Below are positions 36,527 through 42,524 of a stretch of DNA of 42,524 nt, one piece after another. Made by a program: the position numbers and the translations under genes. This stretch comes from Flavobacteriaceae bacterium (GTDB taxonomy: Bacteria; Bacteroidota; Bacteroidia; Flavobacteriales; Flavobacteriaceae), in assembly GCA_023257625.1 (NCBI GenBank), contig JALRBW010000038.1, forward strand, positions 1 through 42,524, given 5' to 3'. Each line of letters starts with the position of its first letter. The first letter of the stretch is position 1. The notes beneath the pieces were generated by a model. The model worked only from the letters and a program-made list of their open reading frames with translations. It was not told the origin of the DNA and made no database searches.

Positions 36527-38215
36527 TTATTCGAACTTGATATCTTTTACTTTAAGTTGCAATTGTTTCACTCCATTAAATTCATTTTCTTCAAGAGTGT
36601 AGAGTATAGAAAACGGTTTTTGTTCTTTTATAGGGATAAGGAATTCAGCTTGTCCAAATGCAATTCCACTAAAAACATTACCTGTAGTATCTTTAATTTC
36701 TAATTTTAAGTGAGTTTTATCTTTACCTACAATTCGGGTTCCCCCCGCATCTGTACAACCGAAAGTAACAAAAACAGGCCTCATATTTTGTGGTCCAAAT
36801 GGTTCCATTTGCTGGAGAATTCTATAAAATTTTGACGTAATTAAATCAAATGATAACTCAGTGTCGTAAAGATAAGAGGGTGTTTTTTGAGTGTCTAGAA
36901 GAGTATTTGAAACCACCTGTTCAAAAGCTTTTTTAAAAGATTCCAAATCTTTTTGAGCTAATGTTATACCTGCAGCGTATTTATGACCACCAAATTGTAT
37001 TAGATGTTCTTCACAAGAGGCTATGGCTTCATATACATCAAATCCTGAAACAGAACGCACGGAGCCCGCTAAGACACCCTCTGACTGGGTTAAAACTACT
37101 GTAGGCCGATAATATGATTCAATTAATCGAGAGGCTACTATACCAATAACTCCCTTGTGCCAAGAAGGATGATATACTACTGTGCTTGCTGAATTTTGAT
37201 CTTCTTGAAGTTCAATTTGTTGTAATGCTTCTATTGTAATTCGTTCTTCAGTAGATCTGCGTTCAGTATTAAAAAACTCAATCATTCTAGAAATTCGTAA
37301 AGCTGTTTCTGAATCTTCAGCCATAAGTAACTCAACAGCACTATGCCCTTTTTCCATTCTTCCTGCGGCATTAATTCTTGGTGCAAGAACAAAAACCAGG
37401 TCTGATACTTGTATAGGGTGTTTTACAGATTGTAAAAAATAATAAAGCCCTGCCCTAGGTTTAGTACGTATGCTTTTCAAACCTAGAGTACAAAATACTC
37501 GGTTTTCACCATTTATTGGAACAATATCTGCAGCGATAGCAATCGCTACTAAATCAAAATAAGAAAATAGTTTTTCTAGTTTGTCTCCCCTTGTTTGATG
37601 TACTGCTTGAATGAGTTTAAACCCAATACCACAACCACATAATTCTTTGAAGGGATAGGTACAATCATCTCGCTTTGGATCAAGGACAGCATATGCGGAA
37701 GGAAGTTCTGGTCCTGGTAAATGATGATCGCAAATAATAAAATCAATCCCTAATTCTTTAGCATAAGTTGTTTCTTCATTGGCTTTGATTCCGCAATCAA
37801 GTGCAATAATTAAGGTGACTCCTAACTTATGGGCCTCATCAATTCCTTGTATAGAAATTCCATAACCTTCTTTATATCGATCAGGGATGTAAGCAACTAC
37901 TTCAGTGAAATCTTTTAAATATGATGCTACTAAAGCTACAGAAGTAGTGCCATCTACATCATAATCACCAAATACCATAATTTTTTCTTGAGATGAAAGT
38001 GCGCGTTCTATTCGCTGAATCGCTCGATCCATATCTTTCATCAAAAACGGATCATGAAGGTGAGCCGCCTCTGGTCGAAAAAATAACTTAGCATCTTCAA
38101 ATGAAATCACCCCTCGTTGAACTAAAAGGTGAGCTATTGTATATGGAACTTGAAGATTTTTTGCCAGATCTTTGACAATTATAGAATTGGGATTTGGACT
38201 TGGAATCCAACGCAT
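36527..38215 (-). CDS. recJ: Single-stranded-DNA-specific exonuclease RecJ
   Basis: 5'-to-3' exonuclease of the DHH family, used in recombinational and mismatch repair. The 562-aa protein shows GDYDVDGTTSVAL (residues 83-95), the DHH motif ICDHHLPGPE (163-165 for DHH), RINAAGRMEKG, the DHHA1 motif GGHKYAAGITL (late C-terminal half) and a C-terminal OB-like domain. It is last in the minus-strand operon of unknown gene, rsmI and recJ, 4 nt after rsmI. Confidence 0.96.
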   Translation of the reverse strand: MRWIPSPNPNSIIVKDLAKNLQVPYTIAHLLVQRGVISFEDAKLFFRPEAAHLHDPFLMKDMDRAIQRIERALSSQEKIMVFGDYDVDGTTSVALVASYLKDFTEVVAYIPDRYKEGYGISIQGIDEAHKLGVTLIIALDCGIKANEETTYAKELGIDFIICDHHLPGPELPSAYAVLDPKRDDCTYPFKELCGCGIGFKLIQAVHQTRGDKLEKLFSYFDLVAIAIAADIVPINGENRVFCTLGLKSIRTKPRAGLYYFLQSVKHPIQVSDLVFVLAPRINAAGRMEKGHSAVELLMAEDSETALRISRMIEFFNTERRSTEERITIEALQQIELQEDQNSASTVVYHPSWHKGVIGIVASRLIESYYRPTVVLTQSEGVLAGSVRSVSGFDVYEAIASCEEHLIQFGGHKYAAGITLAQKDLESFKKAFEQVVSNTLLDTQKTPSYLYDTELSFDLITSKFYRILQQMEPFGPQNMRPVFVTFGCTDAGGTRIVGKDKTHLKLEIKDTTGNVFSGIAFGQAEFLIPIKEQKPFSILYTLEENEFNGVKQLQLKVKDIKFE

Positions 38216-38219
38216 CTGC

Positions 38220-38888
38220 TTATATTTTTTTACCTTCTACAATTAGAACAAACTCTCCCTTTGGCGCGTGGGCTTCAAAATAAGAGATCGACTCTTTAAT
38301 TGAACCCCGAAATGTGGTTTCAAATTTTTTTGTCAATTCCCTAATAACAGCTATTTTACGATGTTCTCCAAAAAGGGGTAACATTTGAAGAAGGGTTTTT
38401 AAAATTCGATGAGGTGATTCATAAAACACCAATGTGCGTTCTTCATCCGCTAAAGTGAGAAACCTTGTCTGTCGGCCTTTTTTGGGAGGTAAAAATCCCT
38501 CAAAAATAAAACGATCACATGGAATTCCGCTTTGTACAAGAGCTGGAATAAGTGCCGTAGGGCCAGGTAAACATTGCACTTCTATACCTGCTTCAAGTGC
38601 TTCGCGAACAAGTAAAAATCCAGGGTCGGCTATCCCTGGTGTTCCCGCATCTGAAATCAAAGCTATTGTTTTTCCTCCCTTTAATTGGTCAATAATCTGG
38701 CCTACCTTTGAGTGTTCGTTGTGCATATGAAAACTTTTCATTGGTGTAGTAATTCCATAATGATGAATTAAAACACGACTCACCCGGGTGTCTTCTGCCA
38801 AAATCAAATCAGATTCCTTTAAAAGACGAATTGCTCTAAGAGTAATGTCTTCTAAATTTCCAATAGGGGTGGGAATAATATATATCAA
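38220..38888 (-). CDS. rsmI: 16S rRNA (cytidine1402-2'-O)-methyltransferase RsmI
   Basis: Methylates the 2'-O of C1402 in the decoding centre of 16S rRNA, using SAM. The 222-aa product has the diagnostic IPTPIGNLEDITLRAI (residues 5-20), AEDTRVSRVLIHHYGI, ISDAGTPGIADPGFLLV (SAM-binding tetrapyrrole-methylase fold) and FYESPHRILKTL. It is shorter than E. coli RsmI (286 aa), ending after the core domain (VEGKKI). It is followed by recJ and preceded by the unknown 225-aa gene after a 29-nt gap. Confidence 0.95.
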   Translation of the reverse strand: MIYIIPTPIGNLEDITLRAIRLLKESDLILAEDTRVSRVLIHHYGITTPMKSFHMHNEHSKVGQIIDQLKGGKTIALISDAGTPGIADPGFLLVREALEAGIEVQCLPGPTALIPALVQSGIPCDRFIFEGFLPPKKGRQTRFLTLADEERTLVFYESPHRILKTLLQMLPLFGEHRKIAVIRELTKKFETTFRGSIKESISYFEAHAPKGEFVLIVEGKKI

Positions 38889-38917
38889 CTGGCTTGAATC
38901 TTATTAATATAAAAGGT

Positions 38918-39595
38918 TTATTGTTCATAGTGTTTTTGCAACACAGCAAAAAAACGGGCTTCTAGTTCAGGCTTCTCTTCCCAATGTGTATATTCTGATT
39001 TTACCTGATGGTAAATAAAATTTTGAACTTCTTCCCAAGTTTCATAAGTACTAATTTGAGAAAGTACACGCTCATAGTCACTTGCATTTTCCTCAAATAG
39101 ATATTTTACAAAGGCAATTCTGTCGTTTAAATCTATTGAAACAATTTTGGCAAATTGGTCGTTTAGATTTTTCTTTTTTGTACTTGAATCTGAAGAAACA
39201 CTAACGCTTTTCTTATCAGAGTCAAGCTCTACTTTTTCAAAAAAAACAGGAGCTTCGTTTGGAGTGTCAAAAAGCGGATCAAATTCGTTTGGGTCAGGCA
39301 TCTCTATTACCATGTTTTTTATAGTTTCAATCATAGGAGCTACCTCAAGGTTTTCTTCAATTGAACCCTGTTGTTCAGCAGGGGTTAACTGTGCAATAAC
39401 TTCATTGAGTTGATTCTGTTGTCTTTTCCATACTTCATTTGATGAGGAAGTAAACTGAGAAACCATTTGGTTATAAATAGAAATTTCATAAAGTTTTTGC
39501 AAGGTATTGTGAAGTTTTTGGGCATCCCAATCTTCTTGGTCTTGTACTATTTTTTGTGCCCATAGGATCAGTGCGTTTTTTAATTCTTCCGTCAT
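38918..39595 (-). CDS. Conserved hypothetical acidic protein upstream of rsmI
   Basis: 225-aa protein I cannot assign to a functional family. It has no signal peptide or membrane segment. It divides into a helical N-terminus (residues 1-75, LKNALILWAQKIVQDQEDWD), a low-complexity, Ser/Asp/Glu/Pro-rich linker (about 80-145, with SVSVSSDSSTKKK) and a conserved C-terminal helical block (NDRIAFVKYLFEENASDYER, then WEEVQNFIYHQVKSEYTHWE). I recall similar C-terminal blocks in other Flavobacteriaceae proteins. It is first in the minus-strand operon ahead of rsmI and recJ, and divergent from tdk. Codon use and composition fit the neighbours. Confidence 0.75.
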   Translation of the reverse strand: MTEELKNALILWAQKIVQDQEDWDAQKLHNTLQKLYEISIYNQMVSQFTSSSNEVWKRQQNQLNEVIAQLTPAEQQGSIEENLEVAPMIETIKNMVIEMPDPNEFDPLFDTPNEAPVFFEKVELDSDKKSVSVSSDSSTKKKNLNDQFAKIVSIDLNDRIAFVKYLFEENASDYERVLSQISTYETWEEVQNFIYHQVKSEYTHWEEKPELEARFFAVLQKHYEQ

Positions 39596-39627
39596 AAATT
39601 CTAATGCATTAACCCATTTGATTTTAA

Positions 39628-39635
39628 TACCTTTG
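39628..39635 (+). promoter_or_regulatory. Candidate -7 box upstream of tdk
   Basis: TACCTTTG, a perfect -7 match, 51 nt upstream of the ATG at 39686. No -33 element is visible at the usual spacing. An AGGAGG run and a small GAGG/CCTC hairpin lie between this box and the upstream ATG at 39662. Confidence 0.35.
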
Positions 39636-39685
39636 TGTGAAGAGGAGGCGAATTACCTCAGATGTTTCACGTTGAAAATTACGAA

Positions 39686-40294
39686 ATGTTTTTAGAAAAT
39701 ACGGTACCCTCAAACGAACAATTTGGATGGATTGAAGTGATTTGTGGATCTATGTTTTCCGGAAAAACGGAAGAACTGATTCGACGATTAAAAAGAGCCC
39801 AGTTTGCGAATCAAAAAATTGAAATCTTTAAACCTGCCATTGATCAGCGTTACAATGATAAATTGGTAACCTCGCATGACCAAAATCATATTGCATCAAC
39901 GCCAGTACCTGCCGCAGCAAACATTCCAATGTTAGCAGATCAATGTGACGTTGTGGGCATAGATGAAGCTCAATTTTTTGATGATGAAATTGTACAGGTG
40001 TGTAATGATCTTGCTAATCGAGGTGTTCGTGTGATTGTTGCAGGACTCGATATGGACTTTCAAGGTAAACCTTTTGGCCCAATGCCTGCCTTAATGGCAA
40101 CTGCAGAATATGTCACTAAAGTACACGCTATATGTACACGTACTGGACAATTAGCGCATTATAGTTATCGAATTAAAGAAGACGATAAATTAGTTTTACT
40201 TGGAGAAAAAGAAGCTTATGAACCTCTATCGCGTGGTGCTTATTTCAAAGCAAAACAATCACAAAAAGAGCAAAAAAAACAAAAACCTTCCTAA
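39686..40294 (+). CDS. tdk: Thymidine kinase, type II, with degenerate zinc site
   Basis: Phosphorylates thymidine in the nucleotide salvage pathway. Type II (TK1-like) features: P-loop [13 protein letters not shown], the Walker B-like [11 protein letters not shown], and [16 protein letters not shown] chose ATG 39686, giving 202 aa and MFLENTV, the usual flavobacterial start; an upstream ATG at 39662 adds MFHVENYE. The four structural zinc Cys of TK1-type enzymes are not complete: HAICTRTGQ keeps one Cys, and the C-terminal CRxCH is replaced by [11 protein letters not shown]. alr follows after 14 nt. Confidence 0.93.
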   Translation: MFLENTVPSNEQFGWIEVICGSMFSGKTEELIRRLKRAQFANQKIEIFKPAIDQRYNDKLVTSHDQNHIASTPVPAAANIPMLADQCDVVGIDEAQFFDDEIVQVCNDLANRGVRVIVAGLDMDFQGKPFGPMPALMATAEYVTKVHAICTRTGQLAHYSYRIKEDDKLVLLGEKEAYEPLSRGAYFKAKQSQKEQKKQKPS

Positions 40295-40308
40295 ACCCTA
40301 TCCCCACT

Positions 40309-41397
40309 TTGAACACACTTTATCTTTCCTCTCAAAATTTAACCCATAATTATAATGTACTTCGCAGTAAGATAGGAGATAAGACAAAATTCATTGCGGT
40401 TGTAAAGGCCAATGCCTATGGAAGTGCGCTGGCCCCTTTTGCTCAACACTTAGTCAATTTAGGAGTTGACGCTTTAGCAGTAGCCTACACCGAAGAAGGT
40501 GTTCAACTTCGTGCCTTGGGAATTCAAATTCCCATTCTTGTTTTTTATCCTCAAATTCCGACTCTCCACGTACTTGTTTCAAATTCTTTACAACCCTGTC
40601 TTTACAATCCAACTCTTTTTTTAGAGCTAAAAAAAATTGTTTTACAAGAAAGGCATTCCAATTATCCTGTCCATATAAAATATAATACCGGTTTAAATCG
40701 AGTTGGGTTTCTACCCAATGAAGTCAATTGGGTATTAAATCAAATCCGAACGGCTCCCTTTGCAATTCAAAGTGTGTATTCTCACCTAGCCGCTTCTGAA
40801 GAAAAAAGACCCTCTTCTTTATGCGATAAGCAGATAAAATATTTTCAAAAGATCAAAACGAATCACCTTGAGTTAGAAACTTCCCAACCCTATTTTCATT
40901 TGCTTAACAGCTCTGGTGTGTTTAATTATCCCGAATATCAATTTGACGCCGTACGTTGTGGCATTGCCTTGCACGGTTTTGCCAATAATGATAAATGGGA
41001 TAATGAACTGCAACCCGTAGCTACCCTTAAAAGTTCAATAAGTCAAATTATTTCAGTTAAAAAAGGAGCCTCTGTAGGCTATGATCACGGGTGGGTTGCC
41101 CCTAAAGACAGTAGTATAGCTACCCTTCCCATTGGTCATGCCGATGGTATTGGTCGCCATTTTGGTTCAGTAAAAACACCAGTATATCTTCACAATAAAC
41201 CTGTTTCTATAGTGGGAAATGTATGTATGGATATGCTGATGATTGACATTACAGGGGTGGCGTGTGAGTTAGGAGATGAAGTTGAAATTTTTGGTTTACA
41301 ACATCCCGCCTCTGAATTTGCACTACATGGAAAGACTATTAGCTATGAAGTGCTTACCCAATTAGGGCCCAGAATTGAAAGAAAATGGCTGTCATAA
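40309..41397 (+). CDS. alr: Alanine racemase, stand-alone
   Basis: PLP enzyme that supplies D-alanine for peptidoglycan. The 362-aa product carries the PLP lysine in FIAVVKANAYGS (Lys33), the IKYNTGLNRVGF region, the VRCGIALHGF motif, the catalytic Tyr in ASVGYDHGWVAP, and the terminal YEVLTQLGPRIERKW. Start is TTG 40309, which gives the complete N-terminus. It is not fused to MurF, as happens in some Bacteroidota. The stop codon overlaps the stem of the following terminator. Confidence 0.95.
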   Translation: MNTLYLSSQNLTHNYNVLRSKIGDKTKFIAVVKANAYGSALAPFAQHLVNLGVDALAVAYTEEGVQLRALGIQIPILVFYPQIPTLHVLVSNSLQPCLYNPTLFLELKKIVLQERHSNYPVHIKYNTGLNRVGFLPNEVNWVLNQIRTAPFAIQSVYSHLAASEEKRPSSLCDKQIKYFQKIKTNHLELETSQPYFHLLNSSGVFNYPEYQFDAVRCGIALHGFANNDKWDNELQPVATLKSSISQIISVKKGASVGYDHGWVAPKDSSIATLPIGHADGIGRHFGSVKTPVYLHNKPVSIVGNVCMDMLMIDITGVACELGDEVEIFGLQHPASEFALHGKTISYEVLTQLGPRIERKWLS

Positions 41398-41427
41398 TGT
41401 TATTTTTATAACATTTTGTTATTTTTT
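41396..41427 (+). terminator. AT-rich terminator after alr
   Basis: AATGTTAT-tttt-ATAACATT is a perfect 8-bp stem with a 4-nt loop, then TTGTTATTTTTT. The stem is AT-rich, so its strength is modest, but the T-run fits rho-independent termination. It starts in the alr stop codon and lies upstream of the asd promoter. Confidence 0.6.
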
Positions 41428-41446
41428 GTGAAATCCGCCACCTTTA

Positions 41447-41477
41447 TTTGTTTCCCTACGTTTTAGTCCTAATTTTG
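41447..41477 (+). promoter_or_regulatory. Consensus Bacteroidota promoter of asd
   Basis: TTTG (41447-41450), a 19-nt spacer and TAATTTTG (41470-41477): exact consensus in both elements and ideal spacing. The ATG is 17 nt downstream of the -7 box, leaving a short leader. Confidence 0.78.
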
Positions 41478-41494
41478 CGCAAAATAAAAACCCT

Positions 41495-42484
41495 ATGAAA
41501 GTAGCTGTAGTTGGTGCCACAGGAATGGTGGGCCGTGTAATGCTTGACGTTTTAAAAGAACATCAATTTCCCTATAGTGAATTGCTATTAGTGGCCTCGG
41601 AGCGTTCCGCAGGCAAAAAAATTGACTACAATGGCAAAACCTATACCGTTATGGGTCTTGACTCGGCTATTGCCGCTCGCCCTGACGTTGCCTTGTTTTC
41701 TGCTGGGGGGGAAACCTCATTAGCATGGGCTCCAAAATTTGCTGCTGTAGGTACTACGGTTATTGATAATTCCTCTGCATGGAGGATGGACCCCAACATT
41801 AAACTAATTGTTCCAGAAATCAATGGTGCACTATTAACTCGAGCCGATAAAATCATTGCCAATCCCAATTGTTCAACCATACAAATGGTTATGGCGCTAG
41901 CCCCTTTACATAAAGCATTTACCATTAAAAGATTGGTTATTTCTACATATCAATCTATTACAGGAACAGGAGTAAAAGCTGTTCAACAATTAGAAAATGA
42001 ATCCAAAGGAATAGCAGGCGAAAAAGTGTATCCCCATCCTATTCATAAAAATGCTCTTCCCCATTGTGATGTCTTTTTAGATAATGGATACACGAAAGAA
42101 GAAATGAAATTGGTTAATGAAACCCATAAAATTTTGGGTGATTCTTCAATTGGAATAACGGCAACAGCTGTACGTATTCCTGTAGTAGGTGGCCATAGCG
42201 AATCGGTGAACATCACTTTTTCCTCTCCCTTTGAAGTAAGTGAAGTCCGAAGATTATTGACGCATACTCCAGGTGTAACTGTTCTTGATGATTTGCAAAA
42301 CAATAAGTACCCTACACCACTTCAATCAGAAGGGAAAGATGATGTTTATGTTGGCCGCATACGTAGAGATCATTCCCAAGAAAACGGTTTAAACCTTTGG
42401 ATTGTTGCAGATAACCTAAGAAAAGGAGCGGCAACAAATACGATTCAAATTGCTTCCTATATGGTAGCTAAAGGGTTACTTTAA
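41495..42484 (+). CDS. asd: Aspartate-semialdehyde dehydrogenase
   Basis: NADPH-dependent reduction of aspartyl phosphate to aspartate semialdehyde, the branch point to lysine/diaminopimelate, threonine and methionine. The 329-aa protein has the dinucleotide-binding VVGATGMVGRVMLDVL, LFSAGGETS, the catalytic Cys126 in ANPNCSTIQMV, and VVGGHSESVNI with the catalytic His234. Length is typical of the Bacteroidota form. It is the last gene in the window; 40 nt after it show no further feature. Confidence 0.97.
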   Translation: MKVAVVGATGMVGRVMLDVLKEHQFPYSELLLVASERSAGKKIDYNGKTYTVMGLDSAIAARPDVALFSAGGETSLAWAPKFAAVGTTVIDNSSAWRMDPNIKLIVPEINGALLTRADKIIANPNCSTIQMVMALAPLHKAFTIKRLVISTYQSITGTGVKAVQQLENESKGIAGEKVYPHPIHKNALPHCDVFLDNGYTKEEMKLVNETHKILGDSSIGITATAVRIPVVGGHSESVNITFSSPFEVSEVRRLLTHTPGVTVLDDLQNNKYPTPLQSEGKDDVYVGRIRRDHSQENGLNLWIVADNLRKGAATNTIQIASYMVAKGLL

Positions 42485-42524
42485 AACAAAGACATAAATT
42501 TAAGTTGCGCGTTAAATTTTTTTA

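Overview
This is a 42.5 kb stretch of a low-GC, tightly packed chromosome from a Bacteroidota bacterium, most likely a Flavobacteriaceae member and plausibly marine. The evidence is the gene content: three TonB-dependent outer-membrane receptors (two with SusC-style CarboxypepD_reg N-termini), a DUF4270 lipoprotein, atpD-atpC split from the rest of the ATP synthase genes, an ileS / DksA-like / lspA operon, a tdk-alr pair, and promoters of the Bacteroidota type (TTTG, about 19-21 nt, TAnnTTTG). I assign no genus. I found no rRNA, tRNA, CRISPR array, insertion sequence or prophage. No stretch longer than 300 bases lacks a gene; the longest gaps are 6988-7260 (273 bp, between divergent genes) and 8296-8443 (148 bp, extremely AT-rich).

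Layout. 1-2004 (+): the 3' part of an RNase E/G gene, a terminator, and recX. 2024-6987 (-): atpC-atpD, then a 1009-aa TonB-dependent receptor with unusual Ala-rich loops. 7261-11924 (+): a PlsC-like acyltransferase, a YpdA-type flavin reductase, and a glycerate kinase overlapping a GntP-family permease, which together look like a glycerate uptake and use unit. 11921-14562 (-): a DUF4270 lipoprotein preceded by a half-length glycogen-synthase-like protein, driven by a clear promoter at 14593-14625. 14661-22788 (+): panC, panD, an UPF0104/LPG-synthase-like membrane protein, radA, gdhA, recO, and a heme-receptor-like TonB receptor whose start lies inside recO. 22915-27371 (+): ileS, a DksA/TraR-like gene, lspA. 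27334-27903 (-): 5-formyl-THF cyclo-ligase, whose 3' end overlaps lspA. 27969-36478 (+): uvrC, a DUF3108 protein, an M23 lipoprotein peptidase, pgi and a third TonB receptor. 36527-39595 (-): recJ, rsmI and an unknown acidic protein, in one apparent operon. 39686-42484 (+): tdk, alr, and asd behind a textbook promoter.

Most genes are housekeeping: DNA repair (recX, radA, recO, uvrC, recJ), pantothenate and beta-alanine synthesis (panC, panD), envelope biogenesis (lspA, alr, asd, M23 peptidase, acyltransferase), ATP synthesis and nitrogen assimilation (gdhA). The less ordinary observations are: (i) an IleS whose class I HIGH signature is rearranged to GIHH, a form linked to extreme mupirocin resistance; (ii) the half-glycogen-synthase plus DUF4270 lipoprotein operon, whose function is unknown; (iii) several promoter -7-like boxes only 4-6 nt from a start codon, suggesting leaderless mRNAs; (iv) repeated loss or replacement of zinc-ligand cysteines or histidines in otherwise conserved enzymes; (v) hydrophobic Ala-rich insertions in one TonB receptor. 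I see no defence island or other clearly new multi-gene machine. About a quarter of the genes appear to start at TTG or GTG.
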